NCBI GenBank assembly: GCA_033439255.1
Contig: CM065890.1
Span: 1,302,001 to 1,366,000 of the forward strand
From: Hericium rajendrae
Taxonomy: Eukaryota; Basidiomycota; Agaricomycetes; Russulales; Hericiaceae
Direction of reading: 5' to 3'
Length of the DNA stretch: 64,000 bases
Shown: piece after piece, positions 10,459 to 22,908 of the stretch
Position numbering within the stretch: position 1 is the first letter of the stretch
Layout of the letters: every line of letters starts with the position of its first letter
Program-made: the position numbers and the translations under genes
The notes under the pieces: model-generated
Databases searched by the model: none
What the model was told of the DNA's origin: nothing
Seen by the model: only the letters and a program-made list of their open reading frames with translations

Positions 10459-12225
10459 ATGTGGCCCACACTCATCTTGTCATTTTTTACAATTACAATA
10501 TTTATTTCAAATGCCTAACGCTCATGGCACCATCATCACAGTCGATGGCAAAAAGTACAAGGGAATCGCCCCCTGGGAGGGCGATTCCCCCAGTCCCAAC
10601 AGACGGTCCATTTCGCCAGGTTGCGACAAATGGACCCGTCAAGAACCTCAAAAGCGCGGATATCGCCTGCGGCCTCGACGCGCAGTTCGCCGGAGGTGTC
10701 GCAGATGCTAAACCGGGGAGTGCTTTGGTGTTCGAGTGGGGCAACATTGGTAGTGAGGATGGTGCGGTAAGGAGCGATTCTTCTCCTGCGATCTGGTCTC
10801 GGCTCATTCTGTTCTGCATAGTGGCCACACGACGTAGGGCCAATCATGACCTATATGGCCCTTTGCAAGGGCAGCTGCACGAAGTTCAATGGTACGGATG
10901 CCCAATGGTTCAAGATCGACCAACTCGGTCAGAAGAAGGATGGGACGTGGTTTCAAGGCGACCTCAGTGCGTACACAATCACGTTAATACGTTACGTGCT
11001 CTTGGATGCGTTGTTGATGCTTTCTCAGTGGCCGGGAAGCCTATCACCCTCTCCCTCCCGAACGACTTGCCCTCCGGCGACTATCTCCTCCGCCATGAGA
11101 TCATTTCACTCCATCTCGCCGAATCAGTAGGAGGCGCCGAGTTCTATCCCAACTGTATTCAAATGCGTGTCGCTGGCGACGGGTCCAGCACGAAGCAACC
11201 GGATAACACCGCGTCGTTTCCTGGCGCGTATAATGCGGATGACCCTGGGATCCATATTAATGCAAGTTTCCTTGGTTTATTATTGGGACAAACACTTATC
11301 ATCTTGCGACGCAGGTTTCAACAATCCGGAGAATTTGAAATACATCTTTCCTGGACCACGACTGTCCGTCTTTATGGTGACGATAGATATGGCATCCACG
11401 GAAGGTGGCCTGGCGCCGTCAGGTGCTCTTCAAGCTGGTGCCATGCCATCACCATCCGCTTTCGCGGATGATAGCACATCAAATTCGGTACTCCAACGTC
11501 ACAGTCTCCTGAAACCACGTCTTCAGACTCAAACTCTGGCGATGACTCGTGCTCGGACAGCTTCTCATCCAACGACAGCGAGCCTTCATCTACTCCTACT
11601 GAAGACCCTGCTGGCGACTCAACGTCTTCCGATGACGACCCGAATGCAGGACCAACTGACGAGCCGTGCTCGTCCGAGGCCCCGTCTTCCGTTGACGGAG
11701 GGTCCTCTGCCGCATCGGAAACAGATGCTCCCACGTTGACCGCAACGCAAACGGCGACTGAGGACACGGGTGTAGTCACAACCGTCGTGACAATGACGGT
11801 CATCGTTACGCCGCTTCCGACACTTCCTCCTACGAGCATGCCATCAAGTGATGATTCAGACGCTTCTACGGCACCATCAGATATCGCGCCTACCTCAAAT
11901 CCCTCAGATGCCTCGATAAGTTCTACTGCCTGGCTCTCTTTCTTCTCAACCAATTGCTTCTTCGCCTGTCACCAGTCCGTCGACGCCTGCGCCGAATCTT
12001 GCTGTGGATCAACCGCTTTCGGCTATGGCAACGCCGTTCACAACGCTTTCTTCGAGCACAAACGCAAGCCCTCGTCCCATGGCAATGAGAAAGCACAGAC
12101 GCAGGCACGATGCAAGCCGCTCTCGTCGGAATGCGCGGCGATGGTCAGGCGGACAGCGTCCCGCCCGATCCGCGCTCCTCGTGCACTCGGAATGGAGCAA
12201 ATTGCCTGATGATAATCCTGGCTGA
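10459..12225 (+). CDS. AA9 lytic polysaccharide monooxygenase with acidic Ser/Thr tail; frame broken
   Basis: A secreted copper enzyme that oxidatively cleaves cellulose or related polysaccharides. The start at 10459 gives a signal peptide (MWPTLILSFFTITIFISNA). The mature protein should begin at the copper-binding His of HGTIITVDGKKYKG. Further landmarks are WEGD, FRQVATNGPVKNLKSADI, FEWGN, an intron, then WPHDVGPIMTYM with the second copper His. After these come FNGTDAQWFKIDQLGQ, an intron, and GDYLLRHEIISLHLAE. GGAEFYPNC holds the axial Tyr, followed by DDPGIHIN, an intron and NNPENLKY. A long Ser/Thr/Asp-rich extension with a TVVTMTVIVTPLPTLP patch follows and ends in a basic cluster (MRKHRRRHDASRSRR). 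Frame changes occur at the signal-peptide junction (about 10515), after WEGD (about 10582), near 11485 and near 11940. All catalytic residues are nevertheless kept. Pseudogene or assembly indels. Confidence 0.85.
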
Positions 12226-13192
12226 GCTGCGCTTGGTGTAAGCTAGGAACTTCTGGAAGTACTAGTGTATAATAGCTGTGTAAGTCGAAGATATCTGAAA
12301 CAATGGATGTTTCGAATTTAGGACGGACTGTCCAACGCTGCCTGCTCGTACGTAGCACAGCTTGAAGCCCGGGAATCTGGTCTTGGTAAGTAGTACGCCG
12401 ATGCTGCTTTCCTCCTATTGCCGGCGGACCTTACGGCTAGCTCATCCTCGGGACTTCTCCTGCCTTTACAGATGCCATGATAAAATGAAAATGCGCCGCG
12501 CCACCGAGAATTCGTCATCCAAGAGTCAACTATTCGTCGCCAGCGATTCTTTCGTCGAACTTTCTGCACAGCCTCGTGAGCACCTGTTCGTCTCCCGTCC
12601 GCAGAGACTGTCTGCATGCATGAGCTACTGAATTCCACTGTTTGTAGGACCAGCCGACGTAGCTATACGGGTTTACTCAGGCAGACCCCTGCGGCTGATA
12701 CAATCTCTCTGCCTTCTCTAAAGGCGAACCATCGATGACTTTCCCGCTTATCTGGCTACCACTACTTATATTCGAGTCCGTGAAACCCGATGTCTTGACG
12801 TGAGTCCCTGCAATCTATCCGAATGCGATAAGATTCACTGTATCTTGATTTCCAGATGCAACATGTATGTCCAGAAGCACAGACACAGCATTGATGGGCC
12901 CCAAGGGCAACACGAGCCATATGGACTCATGCGAATTGCAACAAGCCATGACTCCGTCATCCTTCTGGAACGCGGGCCACTTGGTATTGTGTTGTATTCC
13001 TTTTGGCAAGTGCATCTTGTTGCATGGCTCATGACTGGTCAGCGTTCCGTTCAGAAGGGTATCTTCTGTGGCGGACACCTGACCCATGTCGAGCTCACTG
13101 CCTCAGTTCATGCTGTCCACTATATTTGAAGAGCGCCGGCTGGGTCCCAGTTGCTTTAAAGGAGCCGATCGGGATGTATTGAGGTCTGTGTC
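12226..13192. other. Intergenic, no gene seen
   Basis: Contains the AA9 3' flank and the promoter of the first caspase-like gene. Frames at 12318-12638 and 12800-13129 show no motif or splice structure. Confidence 0.3.
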
Positions 13193-15180
13193 ATGCCCCC
13201 ATTTAAACCTTCCCGCCTTAATGTCTCAAATCCGTTCTTGAACTGGCAGCCCTTCCCTTGGGAAGGCCGTCGAAAGGCTCTTCTCATCGGCATCAGCTAT
13301 CAACTCCATGTGTCTACGAAATACCCAGAACTCATAGGCCCTCCGAAAGATGTCAGGAAGATAAGAAAGCTTCTCATGGGTGAGTACTTGAGTTTTCAGC
13401 ATGTCCCATGATTTTATCGTGACGCCTCTCCAGATCAGTACTCGTTCAGGGATGATGAGATCGTCATGATGACCGATGATGATCCGACTATGGTCACCAC
13501 CGATTTGTGGCCAACACGCGAGAACATTGTTCGTTTATCCCGAATCCTCTTACTTATGCACTTGACTCTCATCCCATACTCACCGTTAATTTGAATCTAG
13601 GTTAAGCAAATCCAAGTCCTCGTGAACGGCGCTAGAACAAACGACTTCTTCATCTTCCATTGTAGGCTTTTGATTGAGGACACTTCCCCGCTCACATCCG
13701 ATCTCCATAGACTCAGGACATTGTGGCCAGCAAGAAGCGACAAATGACCTGAACGAAGTCGATGGTAAGGACGAAGGTAAGACATGACTAATAATCATTT
13801 ATGGACATGGACAATTGACTCGTTTTTGTTTTACTAGTCCTTATCGGCTGCGATTTCCTCGGGCTTGTCGATGACGTATGTCTTCTTTCTCTCCTCATAT
13901 GCACCTGTACTGATTCTACCATAGGACATTCACAAGGAGCTGGTGTCTCCTCTTCCGAGAAGGTCTAGGCTTACGGTGCGCTCTAGCTCTCGTTCTCTGT
14001 GTCGACGTGATCAAATCCTACCGGCACAGGCATTCTTGGATGCTTGTCATTCGGGAACCCTGCTTGACCTGGACCACTATGAGTGTCATTTCTCGCGCCC
14101 GCGATCTTTATCTGAACGTTCGTGCCCATTCCACTTTTCCAGCATAGTTCAAACTCACATCAATCTGAAGCCAGCACAGGCTCGTTGAATATCATCAGGC
14201 GTTCAGAGTTTCCAGTCGACGCGTTTCGACCCGATGCATACCTCCATTCGACCCCGTCAAGAACTTGGCAGAATGCGAGGCTGCACTACGTATCCGTGAA
14301 ATTGAAATTAAGATTGATCGCCATCGTCCGATTCTCAGGAAAAGCGACTAACCAGAAATTCCGGAGGGCGAAGCATCTGTTTACGTGCGGCGAGAAGTGC
14401 CAGTTTACCCCACACAGTGGAGCTGTTGTTGTGAGTCTGTTAGGTCTTCGCTGAGCGATCGTTTTCTGATACAGGTCTCGTAGATATCCCTTTCAGCCTG
14501 TCTAGATCACCAAATAACATGGGAGGATAGGCGTGATCAAGGAGCTGCTATGACAGTCGTGAGACTTTCTTTGTGTCTCCCTCTACGATGTACTAATACA
14601 ATGCCATATCAGGTGCTAATTAAGATCTTAGGTAGTCACGCGAGACCTAGGTTAAGCTCGCTTATTGACAAACTCACAGAGAAGGATCCAGCAGTTACCA
14701 TCGAGGAGGCGAAGCGGCAACTCGCGTTTGTCCTTTTCCACGTCAATCATCTTCTGCTAACGGCGAATTGTCCTCGTCTCCGACAGCCATGGGTTGTTGA
14801 AAGCTGCGATGAAGCGGCATAGGAAGTTTCGAAAATGGGTGGCGAAGAACGGTCACATGCGCTATTCCCCCGAGGAGCTGCAGAGAATCAAGGATGATCC
14901 TCTGTATGGGTTTGACCCTCAGGTCCCTCAGGCAAGCTCTCTGCTCGGTGTCGCGCTAGTTCCACGACTCACATACTGTACTCCTCTGAATTCAGTTCGG
15001 AGGGATGCGTAGACTGGTTAGTCAACCATTCATCCGAATCATCCTTACTGACAGAAGGTATTGCAGCCCATGACGGAGACGCTGATGCCAGCGCCACTCT
15101 ACCGAGTACGGGCCATGCCATTCCGCCGGCGTACTGCGCCCGCAGTCAGCCTCCCATCTTCAAATTTCCCTCGTATTTGA
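13193..15180 (+). CDS. Caspase-like (metacaspase-type, C14) peptidase, tandem copy 1
   Basis: A caspase-fold cysteine peptidase; fungal metacaspases cut after Arg/Lys. The first exon (MPPFKPSRLN...) carries EGRRKALLIGISYQ, the first strand of the p20 fold. After introns come DDEIVMMTDDD, DLWPTREN and VKQIQVLVNG. The catalytic His lies in FHYSGHCGQQ, spliced across a GTAGGC..CATAG intron. DGKDE, VLIGCDFLGLVDD, LVSPLPRRSRLT and AFLDACHSGTLLDL, with the catalytic Cys, follow. The C-terminal half has a basic helix (FRRAKHLFTCGEKC), VSLSACLDHQITWED (p10-like) and FDPQVPQ, and ends PSSNFPRI at 15180. Cys replaces the usual Gly after the catalytic His. There are about ten short introns. It is one of three tandem copies in the same direction. 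The dyad is intact and no frame break was seen. Confidence 0.88.
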
Positions 15181-16108
15181 TATATGGCTATGGACTAGAT
15201 GATCACGCTGTGTTTTGCCACTCGCCCTCATTTACTGATCTGATTTGACCCCAATCTCTTTCTCAGATGAGCCTTATACCACATCGCATTATGTGCTTTT
15301 GTTATACCCGATCTCGATCACCGTCGTTGTCTCGTAATGTTTCTTCATTTCTTGGCCTGCACTTACTCTACAGCATTCTCGAGAGACATTAATGCAAAGT
15401 CTGGCTATCATATGATTTTTTCCAGGACTGATCAATGTAGCTGCATGAGTTGACTTCAAGGCTCTTGAGAGTGAACTATATACGTCGAGAAGTCACGATA
15501 AGTCACGATTGACGGTCTTTCTTACCCCTTCTAGATGCGCTAAAGATACACGTTCATCTGGCCATAGCTGGACCGACGTCTCACCCGTGAATCTTGGCAT
15601 CGTGATGTGAGTCCGCGCAATTGATCTAAACAAGACCATGTTGAGGACGACATCTTGATATCCAGGCAGCGCGTTTGCATCGAGAAGACCCGACTTGACA
15701 GTTTGATGTTTCATGAGCGCGGAACAGCAACTTTCGCGATTAGCAACCAACAAGCCTTAGCTCACTCGCTCACTCGCCTTACGACAGGAAAAGTCTGCTG
15801 TGGCGTTCCGGTCAGCGCATATGCATCATGTGTCGAATTCATCTCTATTATAAGCCGTTTCGTTTCTCGTCGGCGAGCCGCACGTAGAGCCTCGATGTGC
15901 GTCAATCAAGTGGATGCAGATTTGAATGCGGCGCCTTCGCCGCCGAAGGAAGGAAGGAAATGCATTCCGCAGCGGTCCTGATTACACTGTCTTGATTCTT
16001 CATCAGTCTCCCAGGCTTGCTCACACATCTATACATGCCCGTAGTAGAAAAGCACAGGAGGTCCATGTTTGCTAAACAGAAGACCTTTGGGTCCTGAAGG
16101 CCAGTACC
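15181..16108. other. Spacer between peptidase copies 1 and 2
   Basis: No gene is supported. A plus-strand frame at 15655-15981 and a minus-strand frame at 15493-15753 have no motifs. The segment should include the terminator of copy 1 and the promoter of copy 2. Confidence 0.3.
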
Positions 16109-18084
16109 ATGCCGCTACCTACGCCTGCCCCCCTCAAAGCCATCAACTCTTTCTTGGATCCGCCGCCACTGCCTTGGGAAGGTCGACGGAGAGCGCTTCT
16201 CATAGGCATTAACTACCAACATGAAAAATGTGATAAATACCCACCGCTCAAAGGCCCTTCCAATGACATTGAGAAGATGAGGCAGCTGCTTATAAGTGAG
16301 TCTCCGATATCCATGCACGTCTCGCGATCTTATCTGATGTTCGTCTAGGTCAATACCAGTTTGGGGATCATGAGATCGTTATGATGACAGATGACGACGA
16401 GAGGATGTCCGGCACTGACTTGTGGCCGACGTGCGATAATATTGTAAGTTAAATTTCTTGGAACCTCATACACGCTTGACTTTCCATCCCGTACTCAACA
16501 TGTGTTCACATTTAGGTCAAGCAGATTGACGTACTCGTGCACGATGCTGAACCGCATGATTTCTTTATCTTTCACTGTAAGCGACTTGTTCGAGTATCCC
16601 CGCATGACCGTCACATTACACCTTCTAGTCGCGGGACATTGTAGCCAGCAAGACGCGGTGGATGACCCTACTGAAATCGATGGCTTGAACGAAGGTAAGA
16701 TACCATCAATGATCGTCCATGGACATGACTATTGACTCCTTCCGTCTTACCAGTCCTTATCGGTTGCGATTTCCATGGGCTTGTTGATGACGTGCGTTTT
16801 CTTTGCCCCCAGCATATTTCCCGATACATCCCATGCTGATTCTATAGTAGACAATTCACGCAAAATTAGTGGATCCTCTTCCGAGGAAAAGTCGACTTAC
16901 AGTACGTCCTAGCCATCCGCTTTGCATTGAAATGTGCTGAATCTTACCGACATAGGCAATTTTGGACGCTTGTCATTCAGGGACTATGCTCGACCTGGAG
17001 CTTTACGAGGATGATTCGCAGCCGCGATCTTTATCCGAATGTGCGTCTCTGCTGTACTTTACTTATGCAATATGAACTGTTGACGGCGGCCTGAAGCAAA
17101 GACGGGTTCCGTCAAAGATTCAAACGTTCAGGTAGAGGTATTGCAGCGTGATGCAAGCACCTGGCAGAACGCAAAGTCGCGCTATGCATCCATGAAAATT
17201 AAAATGATGGCCGTTGTTCGGTTCTCGAGAGCAGCACGGACGCAGAAGTCCCGAAGAGCAAAGCATCTGTTCACTTGCGGGGAGCAGTGTCAGCACACAC
17301 TGCATGGTGACGCTGTTGTGGTGAGTTTTTCAGTTAGCGATCGAGTGAGTCGCTGTTTATACGCTACGCACTTCGCAGGTATCCCTTTCAGCATGCCTGG
17401 ATCACCAAGTGACATGGGAGGATCGCCGTGATCAAGGAGCAGCTATGACGGACGTGAGTCCTGATCTGCTGTACTGTCTATGATGTGCTCATACTGGCGT
17501 GATGTATTAGGCCTTAATCAAAATTTTAGGTAGTCGTCCGGGATCTAGCTTAAACTCATTTACTGACAAATTTACAGAGAAGGATCCAGCGATCACTCTC
17601 GGGGATGTGGAGCAGCAACTCAGGTTCGACCTTTGAAACATTAACTATCTTTGCCTGCGACTGATTTTCCTTCGTCCAACAGGTCTAATTTGCGGACTAC
17701 AGCACACAAGCGCCATGCGAAATTCCGAAAAATGGTGAAGAAAAAAGTCAAAGAGTGCGCACCAGCGGAAGAGCTGCAGAAATTAAAAGAACATCCTTTC
17801 TATCACTTTGATCCTCAGGTTCCTCAGGTAGGTTCTCTGTTACGTGGTTACGCTTCTTCTGCAACTTACGTACTCTCTTTATTTCAGCTAGGAGGAATGC
17901 GTGAATTGGTTAGTCAACTACTCCGAACTTGCATCATCGGAATGAGCCTTATTGATACCAAGTGCCACAGCCGATGGCAGAGACACTGATGCCAATCCGC
18001 CGACCGCCTGTACCATTGCGCCAATTCGCTGTGCCAACAGATATAAGGATAAGGATCCCATCTTTCAATCTCTCCCGGATGTGA
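16109..18084 (+). CDS. Caspase-like (metacaspase-type, C14) peptidase, tandem copy 2
   Basis: Closest to copy 1, with the same exon order. Exon 1 is MPLPTPAPLKAINSFLD.. with EGRRRALLIGINYQ. Then come DHEIVMMTDDD, DLWPTCDN and VKQIDVLVHD. The catalytic His lies in FHFAGHCSQQ and is followed by DGLNE, VLIGCDFHGLVDD and IHAKLVDPLPRKSRLT. AILDACHSGTMLDL holds the catalytic Cys. The basic helix (SRRAKHLFTCGEQC) is followed by VSLSACLDHQVTWED and FDPQVPQ, and the end is PSFNLSRM at 18084. Intron ends are GTGAGT/CTAG, GTAAGT/TTAG, GTAAGC/CTAG, GTACGT/ATAG and so on. The repeated gene structure and about 900-base spacers point to local duplication. Catalytic residues are intact. As in copy 1, Cys replaces Gly after the catalytic His. 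Confidence 0.88.
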
Positions 18085-20314
18085 GATCATGGTGCGCGTC
18101 GCTCAGAGAAAACCAATTACAGAGTCACTTTTCCGTAGGATACTGAGATTCTTCCTTTCGATTTTTACTTAGTATCTATTGTATTGAAGTAAATCTATTC
18201 TGATATTTTCTTGGGACAAATGCCGGTGTCGAGTGGCGATCTTCGTGTCCTGCAGTCCGTAGCTGCATGTCCATCACAGGTGAATACTCGTTTTGGAAAA
18301 ATATTGGCCGGAACCCGTTTTCACTGCTGCAATGACCGTTTTCAGGGATGGGCATGCTCGAAATCAACTCCGTTTTGTTTAAAATTAGCCAGGCAAAAAG
18401 CTATCAGAGGAGGATCTACGCTTCACATGGCAATTTGGCCGCGCCGAACCGTGTTCTCACGCTTCACTCGTGTCGCGGTGCTTCCACGGAGTTTCCACGG
18501 TGCCGCTGCTCATTACTGTAGGTCGTTCTGTTAACTTGCTTTTTCTCAGGTACGCTGCTTGGAACGTCAATCTGACCCATCTCGAATGGCGTACGATAAG
18601 TACTCAAGTACTCAGGCTCTGCAGTATAGCAGGTCTCTCTCGTTTTAGTGCTCCTTTCCAGTCTGCCTTCTGCTCTCCTGCCCCGCCCGCCCCGCCGGCA
18701 ACCAATCAACTGCATTTTCGTGTGTGTCCTCATTGCTCGGCATCCCTTCCGCGTCACAACCACTGTAATGCTGACCTCGCAATCTCAGGCTCTCGCACTG
18801 CTTCGTGTGCGTGATCACGACGATCTCTTTGCCTCGCGACTGTGTCTCTGCAGCGGGCTCTCGCAGGTGAAAGGCGACAGCTATGCGGTGCACGCACGAA
18901 GGTATGTTCGCCAGCGCAAATTTGAAGCTAACAACATCACGATGTTCTACACGCCGAAGGCTGCGGCAGGGTCGAAGATGAAAGGCAGCGCGCCATTGCT
19001 TAGAAAGACAGTAGCGGCAGCGAAGGACAAGTCTGCGCCGAAGAATGAAATATGTAGTTCTCATCGTCAAGCCTGGCTGTTTCAAGAACGGCAACTCTAG
19101 CATGATGGACAACATCATCGCGTCCAAGCTGTACTGCCGACCATGCACCAACTCCACATGCCGCTGAGATTCGCGCCCTACCACTGTCATCATAGAAGAT
19201 CACTTAATATGCAGCGGCACTTGAGCGGCATTTCATATTTCTTCCCGCTTTTCGATGATCGAGGAGCTGATTGTACTGACGTCACACAGCGCTACTCCTC
19301 TACCTCGATTTACAGCTAACACATGTCATATTATGCCACCCTTGACTTCGAACTTTTGCTCACTAACCCACCAGGTGTCTAAGCTCGATAGCACTGAGGC
19401 TTGAGCAAACTCTCCCCATCCCGCGACGCTGCCGCCTACTACTCTCAGACATGTCGCCAGGTTTGCTGACTGCGGCCCTTCGATGGTGTACATAAGTACC
19501 GAGGCCTATGCTTATGGTTGTATCGTAGATCTGGCCCACGCCTTTTGGTCATGGCTTGACTCGGAGGGACGATGTTTTATGTCCAGATCCGTGCGATCCG
19601 ATTGGCGCTTCCCTCAAGCTGCCTGCCCGAGATAATCCCGAGGGTGGCGTGTAGACCACGGTCGCTAGCGGTGGTTCCTCGCCTGCTAGTATACCAAGAC
19701 GAACCCCGAGATGCGTGCGGCAGGCCATATCGTCCCCAAGACATTCGAGGACCTGCTGATCGTGCTGAAGGACACTTACGACGCGCTGCAAGCGGTGCAT
19801 CAGTCGCTCACCATCTGCATAGACTACAAGTAGGCGCGGTATCCGACGAGCGCGAGCAGCTGCTACTCTACACCAGCATGAATATATTGGACGTGTTCAA
19901 GAACGACTTGACTTAGCACTTGCATGTAGTATAAGTAGTTCTGAGGTTACATTGCCCGCCAGACAGCCTAGCGAGGGATAAGTATGCTAAGGAAACCCGA
20001 AGAGTACAGAGGGCCCAGCGTCCATCTTGGAGTGACGCGAATTCAAATGACAATACGGCAGCGCGTCAAAGACCCAGCAGCACATCGAGGACACAGCGTC
20101 AGGCGGTGCCGCGCTGTATTTTCGACACGTCTCTTCACTTGGGGCTCCAGTACTGAAACCATCTCGACACTTCTATATGCCGGTAGGCACAGGTATATCT
20201 TTATGTACGACTATTTTGTCGCTGATCATCAAGAACCCATTCAGTAACAGGCGCTCGGTACTGCAATGCACAAGCCATGTCGCACTGCAGCCCCCGGGCC
20301 CGCCCTCTCGAACG
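18085..20314. other. Long spacer with coding-like fragments between peptidase copies 2 and 3
   Basis: More than 2 kb without a clear gene. Two plus-strand pieces look coding but stay unassigned. One, about 18768-19100, begins MLTSQSQALALLRVRDHDD and ends in a Lys/Ala-rich part (LLRKTVAAAKDKSAPKN). The other, about 19711-19916, contains PKTFEDLLIVLKDTYDALQA and, one base out of frame, EREQLLLYTSMNILDVFKND. They could be remnants of one or two lost genes. Confidence 0.35.
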
Positions 20315-22214
20315 ATGAATCCTTCTATGCGACTCGTCCCGAGAAAGAGGAAAGCCCTCCTCATTGGTATCAGGTATCGCTGGAAGATATCCGAACAGTA
20401 CAAGACGCTGGATGGCCCCGGGAACGATGTTAAAAGGATGAAGGCAGCGCTGACCCGTGAGTCGCTGCATTTCTGTGAGATTCAAGTATAGAGGGGTAAC
20501 ATACTGCTGAGCGACAGATCTTTACCATTACCGCGAGGAGGACATTGTCGTCATGACGGACGATCAGGATCGGGAGGATCTGCAATCGAATCTATGGCCT
20601 ACCCGCGACAATATTGTATGATTCTATCCTGTTACCTGAATGCGACCACCCCATTGAACTGACATTTCATTCCAGCTCAAGGCTATCCAGGCCCTCGTGC
20701 ATGATGCGAATCCGGGAGATAGTTTTCTATTCCATTGTATGCAGCTCCTCGCCTTCCTGGATGATCAGCGATAGATTACCAAATATCTCGTTTGTAGATG
20801 CCGGTCACTCGACGCAGGTCGACGCGCTTTTCGACACTAACGAGGACGATGGATTGGACGAGGGTAAGACTTATCTAGCATGCAATCTTAAGTTGCATAC
20901 TGAAAGCAGAGTCTCGTGCAGTGCTTATTTCATCCGACCTTCGAGAGATCGTTGACGACGTTCGTGTTACTAGTTCACAAGCACCCTACTACTGCTGATA
21001 TGGACGCGAATAGGACTTGCGCGAGCATCTCGTTGACAAGCTCCCTCCAGGCTGCAGACTCACGGTTGGTCATGTCCAAACGTTTTGACACGGAGTTCAC
21101 AATTTATCTAGGCTATTCTCGATGCATGCCACTCTGGGACGATGCTCGATCTCGACCATTATCACTGTCATTGGTTCAGACGCAATTCGGAACGTCAGTC
21201 CATGGTCCATCGCGTTCGGCGAGGTTACTTACAGCGCGCTGACCTATCCTTATAGCGGCAATGAGAAGTGCCCTCGATGATACCTTCGTCGAAACCCTTG
21301 AAGTGGCAGTCCAGCCTCGTGCGAATCAACTCATCGAGCGACTCCATCGAGGTGTTCAACGAGCCAGGGACAAGCTCAAGTTCTCCGTGTTCAAATCCAA
21401 AGCAACGGGTATCCTCGCCGTCGTGCGGATCCGAAATGCGATCCGATACGCACGAAAGGCAGATAAGAAGGCAGAAAAAAGCGCTGCGGTCGGCTTTGCG
21501 AGCACGGGGAGGAGAATGGCCCGTTTGTTGTATGTGACCTGCTCCCTATCTACGTCTCTCACCTCATGAATGTCCGAAGGTTTCTATCTCAGCTTGCTCC
21601 GATCATCAAATGACGTGGGAAGATGGCACTACTGGTGCAGCTATGACTATCGTGAGCTGCTTTAATTTGGCCTCGATGTTCGCTTCTCACTAACCTCTCT
21701 CAGACGTTACTTGGTATAATGGGTAAGTCCAAAGGTTCCTCCAAACATTACGCTGCAATTGACTAAATTTTCCTAGAGAAGAAACCCTCCGTCACCGTCG
21801 GCGAGCTCTTCAAGCAACTGAAGTAAGTGGATGCTTGACTTAGGACGTCTTATCGAGTGCTTATAATCTCGAATTGAAAGATCCAGATTATTTGATCACG
21901 CCATCAAGAATCATCTCAAGGTGCTGCGCTTCAAGAACATGTTCAAGGCGACGATGCCCAACGAAATCCGAGCGGGAGTTGATAAAATGTTGCAGTTCGA
22001 GGTGCAAGTGCCTCAGGTAAACCTTCATCAATCTTGTCCCCTTCATATCAACGAGTCTCACCTTCCCTCTCTTCAGCTTGGCAGTCTCAACAAACTGGTG
22101 AGCTTCATCCCATATGTGTCCAAATTTCGATGCTGAGGTTGTCCACAGCATATGAACGAGCAGTTCATTCTTGGGGACGCCAGTTCCACCGTGCCTGCGT
22201 ACCTACAGTGGTGA
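20315..22214 (+). CDS. Caspase-like (metacaspase-type, C14) peptidase, tandem copy 3 (divergent)
   Basis: Third and most divergent copy. I chose the start at 20315 (MNPSMRLVPRKRKALLIGIRYRWK), because the family motif KALLIGI then lies about 14 residues in, although an in-frame Met lies upstream at 20177. Then come EEDIVVMTDDQ, NLWPTRDN and LKAIQALVHD. The catalytic His lies in FHYAGHSTQV, and AILDACHSGTMLDL holds the catalytic Cys. The following region is longer and more basic than in copies 1 and 2 (KADKKAEKSAAVGFA). It continues with VSISACSDHQMTWED, EKKPSVTVGELFKQLK and FEVQVPQ, and ends AYLQW at 22214. Ser follows the catalytic His where copies 1 and 2 have Cys. Splice sites and frames are coherent. 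Different substrate or regulation from copies 1 and 2 is possible, but this is inference. Confidence 0.85.
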
Positions 22215-22639
22215 CCGCTGTCGTTCCACGTCCGTCTCTTCCCTCGGACACCTAATTTTGCTATGATTATTTGTCGATTTGCTCATGTTATTTCTCAGCT
22301 TATGCTTCACTATCTATCCACACATGATACTCACCTGCAGAAACTCCCCGTCCCGTTCATTTACCGATCTTGTGTATATACCGTTGCATCTATACCCTGT
22401 CTCACTATACCTCGGAATGATAAACCAGACTCTTCATCGGTTCGCAATCGTCCCTGCCGGTTTCTAATGGCAGAAGACTGCTGAGATGACTGCGAGGGTG
22501 TCACTCAAACTCAATCATGCAAATATTACAATAAAGGAGTGGATTTGTGATGTAGCGATTGTATACTACAACGATAATGAGTGGACAGCAACTTGTGCAA
22601 CGTGTATCAATACTAGCTAGTGATGCACGATAACCTTTG

Positions 22640-22830
22640 AATTACAAGGCTTTCAAAGCCAATGACCTAGAAGATCTAGAATGAATGTGATGACACGAAC
22701 GGGGAAACGAGGCTTCCAGAGCCGCGGATCATATCGTCGACATTGAATCTTGAAGGAGTGGAGTTTGAGCTTCCAGAGCCAATAACCTTGTGATGTTTTA
22801 TGATAGAGTTTGAAGGAGTGAATGGGGGGT
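22640..22830 (-). repeat. Imperfect minisatellite with CTTCCAGAGCC core
   Basis: Three spaced copies of a block like GGCTTCCAGAGCCAAT (at about 22650, 22709 and 22770) and two copies of TTGAAGGAGTG (at about 22752 and 22811) occur within 190 bases. The units are diverged. Function unknown. Confidence 0.45.
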
Positions 22831-22908
22831 CCAGAAGTTAAAATATCAAGCAGAGGCTGTGAGTTGTTTGCACCTGAGTCGTCGGACCAGCCAGGGCAAC
22901 GAGATTGA

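Noticed and set aside
11372-11953. 193-codon minus-strand acidic frame
   Set aside because: Antisense of the Ser/Thr/Asp tail of the AA9 gene. The plus-strand frame continues a recognisable AA9 domain.
18645-19193. 182-codon minus-strand frame
   Set aside because: No motif, and it overlaps a plus-strand stretch of more natural composition. Not enough to call either.
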